From positions 198,984,841-199,048,840 of the forward strand of contig NC_081408.1 of NCBI RefSeq assembly GCF_030272615.1: DNA of 64,000 nt, given 5' to 3'. The stretch is from Cryptomeria japonica. Its lineage: Eukaryota; Streptophyta; Pinopsida; Cupressales; Cupressaceae. This document shows positions 23,863-34,505 of the stretch, piece after piece (the first letter of the stretch is position 1; each line of letters starts with the position of its first letter). The notes beneath the pieces were generated by a model. The model saw only the letters and a program-made list of their open reading frames with translations, searched no databases and was not told the origin of the DNA. The translations under genes were made by a program, and so were the position numbers.

Positions 23863-26522
23863 GAGACAATGTCGAAACAACGTTGTTTCAAAGAAAACTA
23901 AAGAGATTCTGTCCCAGTATGCCCCGACAATATTAGGGTATAATGCCCCATCGAGAGATTGTTTGTGCATTGAAGGCATGAATGATCTATTGAAAGAAGA
24001 ATAATGTTATATGAGAGATGGAAGAATGATTAGTTGAAGACATGAATGGGTTTGATTGGATTGAAGAAATGGTTAGAATAATTTGAAGATTGAGTGAATG
24101 ATAAGATTGATAGGATTGATGGGATTGATTAGATTGATCAAATTGACTTCATTCATAGGATTGAACTGATAAAGATAAAGTCTAGTTTCAAGAAGGACAC
24201 ATCCTGTATAAGACAAAGATGATCAAAACGTCTTGTTTCAAGAAGGATACATCTTGTATAAGACGAAGATAGATGATTGTGTCTTGTTTCAGGAAGGATA
24301 AATCATGTATAAGACAAATGATTGATCAAAACGTCTAGTTTCAGGAAGGATACATCTTGTATAAGATAAAGATAGATGAAATGTGATTAAATGAAGAATG
24401 ATTAGTAAGAAGTGAAGAATAGAATTGATTGATAGATAGAATAGTTGATATGAGGAAATTATTTCAGATGGAATTAGAAAGATGTGAGTAGAAATTGAAA
24501 TGATATGATTGATGATGATACACAAACTTTTGTGCCTTTATTCATAATGCAACACTTTTTCATCACTGAGCCTTATTATGTAACAATGAAGTGTTGTACA
24601 TCATGTTATGTGTGTTGAGATCCCTTTGTTCGGATGGGATCAGTTTTTGTTTTTGAAGTGATCAGGCATGGTTCTTTCTAGATCTTTTGTTCTCCTAATG
24701 TGTAAAAGGTTCAGGTTCCTTTCAAAAACTTGTTTTTACTTAATCAAAACAATGAACTATTGTACATTAGGGTATAAGGAACCAAGATAAAAAGTTATCT
24801 CATTGCAAGAAACAAACACGTAGTAGACAAGGAGTGAACCCTCCATTCTAGGAATAATGCCAAGGGTCGAGGTATGTGCAATAGTCACAAGCATAGATAT
24901 CCCTGACTTTTATCTTTGCATACGATACTTGTCGAATGAATGTACCAATCACAGACACCCACTAAAACTATTGCCCCATAACTTTATTGGTTCACACCAC
25001 AAACAAAAAACAAATTAAAAGATCATGTCCATCATGGCTCCTCTAGTCACTTGTGGACATCCTTGAGTAGCATAATAACATGATTGAACATAAATCGATA
25101 AAAGATAGTTCAATGAAAGATAAGACAGACTTGACCTTACAAGCCAACAATCATATTGATCTTCTTGCCAAGGATAACTGTTGCTAGGATGATTGTTTGA
25201 TAGGATGCCCATTGTACGAAAGATGTATCTGTTAGGACATAATATCTGATAGGTGCTTGTTTTAGGAATGATGTATCTGTAAAGACACGTTGTTTGATAA
25301 GGATGTTGACAGCTGATAGGCATTGATCGGTTAAATTGTAGACTAGCTTGGTAGTTTGTTTGTTGATGCATGATTTATTAAGCTCAATGTTTTGATTTGT
25401 TTTGTGTTTTGTGTCTGTTGAAATGTTTGTCATTTACCAAGGATAATTTATTGTGAATTGTGATTTGATGATTTTATTTTTTTGGATTTTTTATTGTTTT
25501 CTGATGTTTTTGGATTTTGATGTTTTTTGATGTTTTTGTTTGATTTTAAATTTTTTAATGTTTTTGTTTGAGTTTGATATTTTTCGATGTTTTTGGTATT
25601 TTTTCAGGATCGTATTTGAATGTTTTTGGTTGATTTTTGTGCTTTTCAATTTTTTTGGTTGATTTCTGTTTTTTGGATTTGATGAAACATGACCTAGCAC
25701 CAATTGATAAAGATAAGACTAACTAGGAGAAAATCCAGTAGCCAGACTAATCTATGTCATTGTTTTGATCGTTTGATGATTGGTAGGAATGTCTAGTTTC
25801 AAAGAGTGAGTACCCCGTATAAGATCGAACTATCTGGTTTTGAGTGTACCCTTCCTTGTATAAGACATGTTGATAGATTTTGATCAATGGATTGATTAAC
25901 AAGACATGTAATCGGTTTGATTGTAGACTTCGAGAGTTTCCCTGTTGTTGATTTGATTTGATGGATGGCCCACGCTTTCTTGCTTTAATTTTTTAGATTT
26001 TTTTTTTTCGATTTTGTTTTTTATTTTTAATTTTTATGGCTTTTTTCATGACATTTTTGTGATATTTTGGGATTTTTATCAAGACATTTTTTGATGTTTT
26101 GGAATTTTTTTATGTTTTGCAAATGTTTTTGTATTTTGGGTTTTTCTATTTGTTTGGATTTTGATTTTTCAATGTTTTTTATGCTTTTTTATGATTTTAG
26201 GATTTTTTTCAATTATGCCCCTAAGTATGCAAGCCTGTTATGATATGATGACTAACAAAATGCTTATGCAGACAATGAAATTTTTTAGATGAATGCATAT
26301 GAAATATCTGAAATACACTTCCTATCTGAACAAGGTTGAGTGTCTTTGTTTATCACATGTAATACACCAATCGATTGTAGGTGCAAATATTTCAGAGAGA
26401 AATGATCATTTAGTTATCAAGAACCCTTGTAACATTCAACTTAACACACTTAGTGACTAGGATTTATAAATGGAGACGTGAAAAACTTCCCCACCGATTC
26501 TTGCCACTTTGACCTTATTTTT
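23863..26522. other. Element C internal region, 3' part; repeats, no domain seen
   Basis: Four copies of a 51-bp unit (GTCT(A/T)GTTTCA(A/G)GAAGGA.A.ATC.TGTATAAGA) start at 24180, 24230, 24281 and 24333, with a diverged copy near 25794. From 25450 to 26220 the + strand is very T-rich, with recurring GATGTTTTTG and GGATTTTT words; minus-strand Lys/Asn-rich frames there are composition artefacts. No protein domain is recognised. Confidence 0.5.
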
Positions 26523-26527
26523 CCTAT

Positions 26528-27802
26528 TGTAAAGTTGAAAATCGATCGAACCCTAGTTGCTCTCCCCTCTTCCAACTCCAAGGAGAGAGAAGGGAGGTTG
26601 CTAGGGTTGACAGTTTTCACTTGGGGGAGACTTTACATTCAAAAGAGGGGTTGAAACCCACAAGATCCAATCCCACACAATGCAAGATTGGATTCTAAAT
26701 GTGTTTCAAAGGTTAAGACAGCAAGGCTACCCTCTTTTGTAAAGAATGTGCATAGAATGATCAAGCTAGGAATGCATAGAAAGTGAGAAAGATTCGCTTA
26801 TAAACTAAGATAGGGATATAGGATGAAGCTGCGGACCTGGAATTAGTAGTAAAATGTCGATACGGCGCTGTCCTGCAAATTTGAGCAAAAGTTGACGGGA
26901 CGATGGCGCCCGGCGTGCACACGGTCCTCCGAAAAATCCGCGAAATGAAGGGGGATCTGTTCGTCTCTGCACAAGGATTCCAGATCTTCAATTTCAGTCG
27001 TGTACCTGCAACCTACACACAGAAAAGCGAAGACGATTGGGGGGTTAGGGATTAGGGGTTTGCCTTTAGGTCAAACCCCAGTTTTGGAATTAACCAAGAA
27101 ATGAGAAATGTTGTAAATGTAAATGATTGTAATGTAAAACAAGTACTAATACCTTGTTGTAAGGATGTTTGTATCCTTATGTGTGAAGGTATAGATGTTG
27201 TTGTTTGTTGTATGTTGTATGTTGTAGTATGTGATCTCCTCTTCAATGTTGAATCCTTGTCTTGAATGCAACACTTAGCCTTGAATGGAGACTTAGAATG
27301 ATCAATTGCTTGAAGGAATGTTTGAATGCTTGAATGCTTGAATGTTTGAGTATTGTTTCCACGCTTGTACACATATGTCCTTCTTACTTTCATCTACCCA
27401 AATGGGAGAGGAAAATGTAGTTTATATACTTGTCAATTAGGGCTGATAGACTGATTTTCCCGACCTTAGGCCGACCAGGAAATGATATTTTCCAATTTGC
27501 AAACAAAATAAGGCCAGGGACCAGGCCCAAAATAAGGCCAGGGACCAGGGCGTTGGGCGCCATGGTCCTGGGGGACCAAGGCGCTGGGCGCCATGGTCCT
27601 GAAGGACCAGGGTGTTGGGCGCTCTGGTCCCACCTCTCGAGACAGCAGGGTGCAAGGAGGATCAGGCCAAGGTGCTTGAAAAATGCAATTTTTGGTGTCG
27701 TGAGAAAGTTTCGGGGTCTCCATTCAGGTTCCGTGTTGCGTCGCCATCGTGAAGACCGAAATGCAGTCGAAATTGCAAGTGTCCCAATTTTAGGACGCTA
27801 CA
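26528..27802 (-). repeat. 3' LTR of element A
   Basis: 1275 bp. It contains a dyad motif at 26894-26929 (GGGAC...GGTCC) and a 31-bp GC-rich minisatellite near 27520-27625 (GGCGCCATGGTCCTGGGGGA units, two copies plus a variant). On the minus strand the polypurine tract AAAGTGGGGGCTAAA (27803-27817) lies immediately upstream of this LTR. Confidence 0.93.
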
Positions 27803-28560
27803 TTTAGCCCCCACTTTAGCAGGAGTATAGGCGTACGCTCATACTTCTGGTAAAGTACAAGGAAACAACATTGAAAGACTTTCACCATGTCAAGGAGGCA
27901 AGACACACCAAGCCCCTAGTGGACTAAGGATCTTACGACTTTGATTGACAAAGTAAAAGGGAAGATCACAAGGGAGAACCATGACTGTCAGTAGTAAGGT
28001 TCCCTCACTATGAGTCATGCAAGAAAAATACCAAAAATTTTCAAGGCAAAGCTAAGTTCGCCAAGAAATTTTCAAGTATCCTGAAGGGATAAACAGGGTG
28101 TATGCCCCCCTATGTTAAAGCGATCGCACACACCTCAACGGGGGTGATTGCTTTAACGTAGTGATACACATAAGAAATGAGAAGGGAAAGGAGCACGTTA
28201 TCACAAAGATTTAGCCCCCAAGTGTGAGATAAACCCAAGGATAATAGACACAAAACACAAAGCACGAGGTGACTTCACTTTCCTCGGGGTCAGTATGCTG
28301 TATGATAGTCCATGTATATATATCATATGTATGTATGCATAATTGTTCTTCATTCCCCAATCAAGGAAGGTCACCTAGAAGAAGGGAACACATGTGTCTT
28401 TTGAGTCAACATGAGAGAGACCAAAAGAGATCTCAATGCTTTGCATCGTCCTCAAGTAGACAACACTAAGGACAACAAATAGAAGAATGAGAATAACACA
28501 TAGAAGAAGTAACAAAAGAGAGGAGGAGAGAATCTGCTATGCTAATGAAACTAGTCTAGC
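27803..28560 (-). other. 3' untranslated part of element A
   Basis: Non-coding tail between the protease-like ORF and the 3' LTR. It contains a pair of related words around 28100-28160 (ATGTTAAAGCGATCGC and GATTGCTTTAACGTAG) that can pair as a stem. The same tail, diverged, is present in element B at about 38411-39170, which shows that the two elements are related. Confidence 0.6.
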
Positions 28561-28865
28561 ACGTCATCTACCCCCTGATCTTGCTGATCAATGTTTCGGG
28601 AAGGCAAGGAACACGCTAGAGGAGGAACATCCAACACAACAGATGGAGCTATCACAAGGTCCAAACAAGGGCTATGTTCATGTTCCAAGCCACGTTGTTC
28701 TTGTCTAGGAGCTAGGATAAGTGCTTTAGAAAATTTGTTAGATAAATGGTTATCAATATCAACAAGTTCATATTCACTATCAAAAGCAAGAGAAGTAACA
28801 TTTTCATCATGAATAACATTTTCATCTATATCATCATCAAGATTTATAAAAATAGGATCTTTAAC

Positions 28866-30011
28866 TCACACAGGATCAAGACCATCATGCATCTTATGTT
28901 TAGGAGATTTTGGAGAAAATGAAATAATGCTTGTTGAAGGTGTTTTTGGAGATTGCAAAGTTTGAGAAACAGTTGCCTGAGCTCTAAGATGACGCTTTCG
29001 TCGGCGTTCGCGTGTAGAACGATTTCGTCTAGTCTTAGTAGGAAGTGGAGAAGATTGAGGAGGAGGAATGTTCTCATCCTTATCACTTGGGTGTTTAGGT
29101 TGTGGTCTCTTAGGCTGGAAAATAGGAGAAGAAGAAGGTCTCTTCTCTCTATAGAAGGAAGGAGGAGGAAGTGCTCCATATAAAGGAGGAATTTTTGGTT
29201 TAGGAAGAAGACCAAGTCCATCGTGACGAGGAGGTATAGGTCTACTTTTAGAAGGTTTATTAGGCATAGACATAGTCACATCCATAGGGATGGGTTGGGA
29301 ATCTTCTTGAGGAAAGATATTAGTTTTATTTTTCAAAGGAAGAACTTCCTTCTCAAGAACGATTGGAATATCAAGTTTGGGTGTTCTAGGTTCACTTAGA
29401 GATAGGATCATATCTATTTTCCACTTTTGATAAGATTTAAAAAGATGATCACTTCGCGGAGGAAGAGATTGGAATTGTTTAGGCCAAAAATAATCAATAG
29501 GAATGCTAGAAGTTCTTTTAGCTGGTTTAAAGAGACTATGATTGACAGTAACAACTTCACCATTATGGGGAAATTTCAAACATTTATGAATAGGAGAAGC
29601 AATAGCTTTCATGGAAGATAGCCAAGGATAGCCAAGCTTCACACGAAATTGTTCGGATGAAGGAATAATAGAAAAGTTCACATCAAGGGATTTGTTATGG
29701 ACCTCAATAGGTAATGTAATAGAACCAATTGCAAGAGAAGAAAATGCATCAAATAATTTCACAATCACATCTGTTTTGTCATAGATCACTTGATTCAATT
29801 GCAAAGTAAAAAGAAATTCTTCAGTAATAACATTAACCATGCACGAAGGATCAATAAGCACTCCACGGCAAGGTGTATTCTGGACTTTTGCAACTATGTA
29901 TAAAGGACCATCAGGTGCCCTGATAGTTTCACTAGAATCAAATGTGATGGAAGGTTCTTTAGGGTTTTCTTGCTGCTCTACAAAGTTAATCACATTCGGA
30001 GTCATAGACAC
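28866..30011 (-). CDS. Protease-like ORF of element A with altered active site
   Basis: The 381-codon frame has a retropepsin-like segment (about residues 35-165) followed by a Pro-rich and then Arg-rich tail. The segment reads GPLYIVAKVQNTPCRGVLID, then PSCMVNVITEEFLFTLQL, ending in LGYPWLSSMKAIASPIHKCL. Plant Gypsy proteases carry DTG/DSG or DGG at the active site. Here Asp54 is followed by Pro-Ser, so the usual Gly is missing and activity is doubtful. After the stop (TGA, plausibly from CGA) the same frame continues with acidic sequence to about 28560. It lies about 90 bp after the zinc-knuckle frame and in a different phase, so gag and this ORF are now out of frame. An internal Met is used because the frame is also open upstream. 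Confidence 0.7.
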   Translation of the reverse strand: MSMTPNVINFVEQQENPKEPSITFDSSETIRAPDGPLYIVAKVQNTPCRGVLIDPSCMVNVITEEFLFTLQLNQVIYDKTDVIVKLFDAFSSLAIGSITLPIEVHNKSLDVNFSIIPSSEQFRVKLGYPWLSSMKAIASPIHKCLKFPHNGEVVTVNHSLFKPAKRTSSIPIDYFWPKQFQSLPPRSDHLFKSYQKWKIDMILSLSEPRTPKLDIPIVLEKEVLPLKNKTNIFPQEDSQPIPMDVTMSMPNKPSKSRPIPPRHDGLGLLPKPKIPPLYGALPPPSFYREKRPSSSPIFQPKRPQPKHPSDKDENIPPPQSSPLPTKTRRNRSTRERRRKRHLRAQATVSQTLQSPKTPSTSIISFSPKSPKHKMHDGLDPV

Positions 30012-30102
30012 AAGACCATCAGATGAGAGAGAGGAATCATTAGTCTCAATCGCATTAGAGGTATGAGAAGGTAATGGATCAGTGAAAATCTAAAGATTTT
30101 GG

Positions 30103-30303
30103 TTATGTATTGCCTTTATCATTAACTCCAGAAACAGAGATAGTATTATTATCAATCAAATCTTGAATTTTACAATTTAAAGAAAAACATTTTTCAGTAT
30201 CATGCCCAGGTTGACGATGAAATTGACAAAAAGATTTGTTATCAAAATAAGGTGAATTAATCTTTGCGGGATCAATTTGCCTTATACGAGGAAGAGTAAG
30301 CAC
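30103..30303 (-). CDS. Zinc-knuckle end of gag, element A
   Basis: Continuation of gag after an in-frame TAG, in the same phase. It contains FCQFHRQPGHDTEKCFSL with Cys26, His29, His34 and Cys39 (CX2HX4HX4C), the variant knuckle typical of Tat/Ogre-type gag, followed by the usual IQDLID helix. It would bind RNA during packaging. Confidence 0.8.
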   Translation of the reverse strand: MLTLPRIRQIDPAKINSPYFDNKSFCQFHRQPGHDTEKCFSLNCKIQDLIDNNTISVSGVNDKGNT

Positions 30304-30312
30304 ATTTTGTTC

Positions 30313-31872
30313 CTATAACTTATTCATAATACTATGCAATGATTCATTCAAAGGAGTATACTTTCTTTCTTTCTTGAAAAACTTAGAAATAGGAGGCACA
30401 CCTGATGCTGCATTCACATTGTTGTTGATGATGTTTTCATTGAATTTGATGGAATCTCTGTTCGGTTTAAACTTTCCAAATGGTTGTTCACTGCTATCAC
30501 CCTTATCACTCGGAGCCATAGGATGTGATTGTTCCATTTGACTCACAGTCAGTTGATAATTGTGAAGAGTTGCACACAACTGTTGGAAAGAAGTAAACTC
30601 AGAAAATAGAAGTTTGTCTCGAATATCTTTTTGTAAATTAGAAATAAAGATTCTTTGAATATCATTGTCAGGCACTGGAAAAGAAATTTGAGCATACAAA
30701 TGCTTATATCTACCAATGAAATCAGTCACTTTTTCTTTAACACCTTGTTTACAATGCATTAAATCAATCAAAGTAACTTTAGGACTTATATTGTTTTGAA
30801 ATTGTTGAATGAAAGCATTTGCAAGTTGTTCGAAAGAAGTAATAGAATAAGAAGGCAACGAGCAATACCATTGTAGGGCTTTGTCTCTTAATGTTCTAGT
30901 AAACAGTTTCGCAAGCAACCTTTGGTCATAAGCAAAATCAGTACATATTGTTTGAAAAGTCTTAACATGTGTTAGAGGATCACCTTTACCATTATAAAGC
31001 TCCAAATGCGGGATTTCAACATGTTTAGGAGGGATAGCTCGAACAATGTCAAGAGAAAGTGGGCTCGCAACATCAAATGTGGGCACACTAAACTTAGATT
31101 GATTCATAGAGGCAATTTGTTGCTGTAAAGAAGAGACAGTTTGTGCAAGATTGTTAATGGTCGCTTCAGTCGAAGAATTCATATTAGATGTGTTAGATTG
31201 AGATGGAGGTGTTATGTTATTGAAAGAAGGTAAAGAGTAAGGTGGCGGGACACTATGATAGTTAGTCATAGGAGAGGATTGGACAAGAGGAACACTACAA
31301 GGAGGAATGGAATGGTTGAATGAATTGCCCCCTTGCGTCATGTTCATTTGCGGAGATGTAATAGGAACACTCATTGAAGGAATGAATGAAGAAGTCGGAT
31401 TGAATGAAGGAAGAGGGTTAATTGAAGAGGAAGGATTTCCCCCATGACTGGTAATCATAGGCGGAATGTCTTGTATTGAAGTAGCCATTATGTTTGATGT
31501 AAAGGTAGGTATGCTAGCAATAGAAGTTGTCAAAGGAATAGAATGATTGACTTGAGCAGGAGGTTGTGTATAACCTAAAGTTTCGGCACAACTCTTCATA
31601 GGCATCACATTCGAATCCACAATGTGTGCAATACCATGCAAAATATCAATTCCATTCTTATCACTTTGAAGCATATGTTTTAGACCCTCAATTAAAGGAA
31701 GAGCTTGACTATTGGGGTATTCTTGAGACATCCATTGTCGAAAATCGCCAAATTGGTTATCCAATTTTGCAAGTTGTTCTACAGAAACCTCATGGAGAGC
31801 TTCTTCATCATTAGGAGGATTAGAGGAATTACCCATGTCCTCGTTAAAAAGACTATTCAAATTAGGTTCCAT
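30313..31872 (-). CDS. Gag polyprotein, element A
   Basis: 519 codons from ATG at 31872. The N-terminal 100 residues contain charged helical sequence (VEQLAKLDNQFGDFRQWMSQ). Residues 100-230 are Pro/Ser/Asn-rich and disordered. Residues 236-258 look coiled-coil. Residues 285-455 are the retrotransposon gag domain (LYNGKGDPLTHVKTFQTICT, DKALQWYCSLP, FQQFQNN, DFIGRYKHLYAQI). A TAG separates it from the zinc-knuckle segment, where the phase is kept. It forms the virus-like particle; as the only structural ORF of an element without pol it fits a gag-carrying parasite of an autonomous partner. The start is chosen at the first Met after the leader. Confidence 0.88.
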   Translation of the reverse strand: MEPNLNSLFNEDMGNSSNPPNDEEALHEVSVEQLAKLDNQFGDFRQWMSQEYPNSQALPLIEGLKHMLQSDKNGIDILHGIAHIVDSNVMPMKSCAETLGYTQPPAQVNHSIPLTTSIASIPTFTSNIMATSIQDIPPMITSHGGNPSSSINPLPSFNPTSSFIPSMSVPITSPQMNMTQGGNSFNHSIPPCSVPLVQSSPMTNYHSVPPPYSLPSFNNITPPSQSNTSNMNSSTEATINNLAQTVSSLQQQIASMNQSKFSVPTFDVASPLSLDIVRAIPPKHVEIPHLELYNGKGDPLTHVKTFQTICTDFAYDQRLLAKLFTRTLRDKALQWYCSLPSYSITSFEQLANAFIQQFQNNISPKVTLIDLMHCKQGVKEKVTDFIGRYKHLYAQISFPVPDNDIQRIFISNLQKDIRDKLLFSEFTSFQQLCATLHNYQLTVSQMEQSHPMAPSDKGDSSEQPFGKFKPNRDSIKFNENIINNNVNAASGVPPISKFFKKERKYTPLNESLHSIMNKL

Positions 31873-33124
31873 CTCCTCGGTAATTAAACCTCGGAAAGAC
31901 TTAATTCTAAGGCTTCATCTAACGGGAATAGTGTAAGTAGGGCTTATTGTTGTAAAACTCATGCACTAGAGAGGGAGAGAAGATTTTGAATTTTAGAGGT
32001 AGCAAATTTCAGTAAAATCAACCAATCTTCTAGATTTAAGCTGTTAAATGCAATCACGACAATCTACCGAAATTTCGGAAAAAATGTCAGGCACCGTGGC
32101 GCTCGGAGTGCACACAGTCCTCGCAACTTTTTTCAAAATTTGCAGGGATGAAAGTTATGATGATTTTAGAGCTAATCTGAAAAAATTGAGTGATTTTACG
32201 ATCTGTAGATAGGACAAATTAAAGTTGCAATCTCAAAATTGAACCCTACCCAGATTGTCGAAAAATGCAAAATTTGAATTTTGAAAAAGAGAGGGAAACT
32301 GAAATTTTGAATTTTATGATTTTAGAGGGAATACCAAAAGCAATGCAAGTTTTGAAATTTAAAAGTTGACTCAATTTCACGCAAAATTCAATTTTGAAAG
32401 CGGAAATCAAAGTTGTTGTAATTAAGCACTTAATTTCAAAAGTCACAAATTGCAAGAATTTGAATAAAGCACTGAAATTTCGAATGAATGCAAACACACT
32501 TTTCAGATTTAGGATAGTAAGAACACAATTTTGACACAAAATTTTGATTTCAACAATTTTTGAATGATTAGAAGCCTTAAACCAAGCAATCACAAGACCA
32601 ACTTTGACTGTAATTTTGAAAGTGTTAGAATTGATAAAATCAGCCAAAATTCTGGGTTTTAGCAGGAAAATACAGTAACATCTTGCTCCCGAAATTTTGA
32701 AAAAAATGTCGGGGATGATGGCGCTCGGAGTGCACACGGTCCTCGCAACTTTTTTCCAAATTTTCAGAGATGAAAGATATTGTGATTTTATTACGGAATC
32801 CAAAGTTACAGCTGATTTGGAGATGTTTTGATCAGTGAAATTGTCAGACAAAGGTTGAATCAAGAGGGTTTCAAAAATTAGGGTTTTGACACTTAACCAC
32901 TTAATTTTCAAAATTAAAGCACAGATATGATTTGATAATTTGCAATAGAAGGGTAGATCTGAAACAAGCATTAACAATTAAACATTTCGCAAGCTCAATT
33001 ACTAAAAAGAAAATTTTAGGGTTTTTTATGCAATCAACCTATAAAATTTTGCAAAAGATCAAACACGGGAATGTAATCAAGGAATCCAATTTTCAGATCT
33101 AACCATGAATAATCAGAAAGGATG
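31873..33124 (-). other. Leader of element A with two copies of an LTR dyad motif
   Basis: Non-coding sequence between the primer-binding site and gag. A block of about 70 bp occurs twice (around 32075-32160 and 32690-32780) and again in each LTR. Its core reads GGCGCTCGGAGTGCACAC.GTCCTCG with the other half of the dyad upstream. Leaders of this kind can carry packaging or dimerisation signals; that role is inference. Confidence 0.6.
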
Positions 33125-33142
33125 TTCACGTCGGGTTCACCA
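33125..33142 (-). promoter_or_regulatory. Primer-binding site of element A, tRNA-Trp match
   Basis: The + strand reads TTCACGTCGGGTTCACCA, which is what I know as the 3' end of plant cytosolic tRNA-Trp including CCA; its acceptor half CGGGTTC pairs with the tRNA 5' end GGATCCG. Three bases (AAA) separate it from the LTR at 33146. It primes minus-strand DNA synthesis on the minus-sense transcript. The tRNA sequence is from memory; the match should be checked against a tRNA database. Confidence 0.8.
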
Positions 33143-33145
33143 AAA

Positions 33146-34500
33146 TGTAAAGCAGAAAATCGATCGAACCCTAGTTGCTCTCCCCTCTTCCAACTCCAAG
33201 GAGAGAGAAGGGAGGTTGCTAGGGTTGACAGTTTTCACTTGGGGGAGACTTTACATTCAAAAGAGGGGTTGAAACCCACAAGATCCAATCCCACACAATG
33301 CAAGATTGGATTCTAAATGTGTTTCAAAGGTTAAGACAGCAAGGCTACCCTCTTTTGTAAAGAATGTGCATAGAATGATCAAGCTAGGAATGCATAGAAA
33401 GTGAGAAAGATTCACTTATAAACTGAGATAGGGATATAGGATGAAGCTGCGGACCTGGAATTAGCAGTAAAATGTCAATATGGCGCTGTCCTGCAAATTT
33501 GAGCAAAAGTTGACGGGACGATGGCGCCCGGCGTGCACACGGTCCTCCGAAAAATCCGCGAAACGAAGGGGGATCTGTTCGTCTCTGCACAAGGATTCCA
33601 GATCTTCAATTTCAGTCGCGTACCTGCAACCTACACACAGAAAAGCGAAGACGATTGGGGGGTTAGGGATTAGGGGTTTGCCTTTAGGTCAAACCCCAAT
33701 TTTGGAATTAACCAAGAAATGAGAAATGTTGTAAATGTAAATGATTGTAATGTAAAACAAGTACTAATACCTTGTTGTAAGGATGTTTGTATCCTTATGT
33801 GTGAAGGTATAGATGTTGTTGTTTGTTGTATGTTGTATGTTGTATGTTGTAGTATGTGATCTCCTCTTCAATGGTTGAATCCTTGTCTTAAATGCAACAC
33901 TTAGCCTTGAATGGAGACTTAGAATGATCAATTGCTTGAAGGAATGTTTGAATGCTTGAATGCTTGAATGTTTGAGTATTGTTTCCACGCTTGTACACAT
34001 ATGTCCTTCTTACTTTCATCTACCCAAATGGGAGAGGAAAATGTAGTTTATATACTTGTCAATTAGGGCTGATAGACTGATTTTCCCGACCTTAGGCCGA
34101 CCAGGAAATGATATTTTCCAATTTGCAAACAAAAAGACCCGAAGTCCCATAGGAGACCGGGCCCAAAATAGGGCCAGGGACCAGGGCACTGGGCGCCATG
34201 GTCCTGGGGGACCAAGGCGCTGGGCGCCATGGTCCTGGGGGACCAGGCCGTTGGGCGCCATGGTCCTGGGGGACCAGGGCGCTGGGCGCCATGGTCCTGA
34301 AGGACCAGGGTGCTGGGCGCTCTGGTCCCACCTCCCGAGACAGCAGGGTGCAAGGAGGATCAGGCCAGGGTGCTTGAAAAATGCAGTTTTTGGTGTCGTG
34401 AGCAAGTTTTGGGGTCTCCTTTCAGGTTCCGTGTTGCGTCGCCATCGTGAAGACCGAAATGCAGTCGAAATTGCAAGTGTCACAATTTTAGGATGCTACA
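33146..34500 (-). repeat. 5' LTR of element A
   Basis: 1355 bp. It is 80 bp longer than its partner, mainly because the 31-bp minisatellite (34175-34330) has two more copies here. It contains the dyad motif at 33512-33548. Transcription would start in this LTR on the minus strand. Open frames across the minisatellite in either direction are not genes. Confidence 0.93.
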
Positions 34501-34505
34501 CCTAT

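Larger units (their letters stand above)
26528..34500 (-). mobile_element. Element A: non-autonomous LTR element with gag and protease-like ORF
   Basis: Boundaries are exact. CCTAT is duplicated at 26523-26527 and 34501-34505, and both LTRs start TGTAAAG and end GCTACA. Read on the minus strand the order is 5' LTR, primer-binding site, leader, gag, zinc knuckle, protease-like ORF, a short tail, polypurine tract, 3' LTR. No reverse transcriptase, RNase H or integrase exists between them, so it is a gag-only type element that would depend on polymerase supplied in trans. The gag and HDTEKC-type knuckle place it near Ty3/Gypsy (Tat/Ogre-like) elements. LTR sequences look nearly identical apart from minisatellite length, suggesting a fairly recent insertion, yet gag already has a stop and a frame change. 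Confidence 0.93.

Noticed and set aside
25491-25703. Lys/Asn-rich minus-strand frame
   Set aside because: Reading of a T-rich low-complexity tract inside element C.
27430-27807. Open frames on both strands across the GC-rich part of the element A LTRs (also 34016-34652), giving Gly/Pro/Trp-repeat proteins
   Set aside because: They are translations of the 31-bp minisatellite in an LTR, with no domain and equal openness on both strands.
28844-29221. Overlapping frames opposite the protease-like ORF of element A (also 28953-29183)
   Set aside because: Out-of-frame or reverse readings of the Pro/Arg-rich coding tail, with no independent support.
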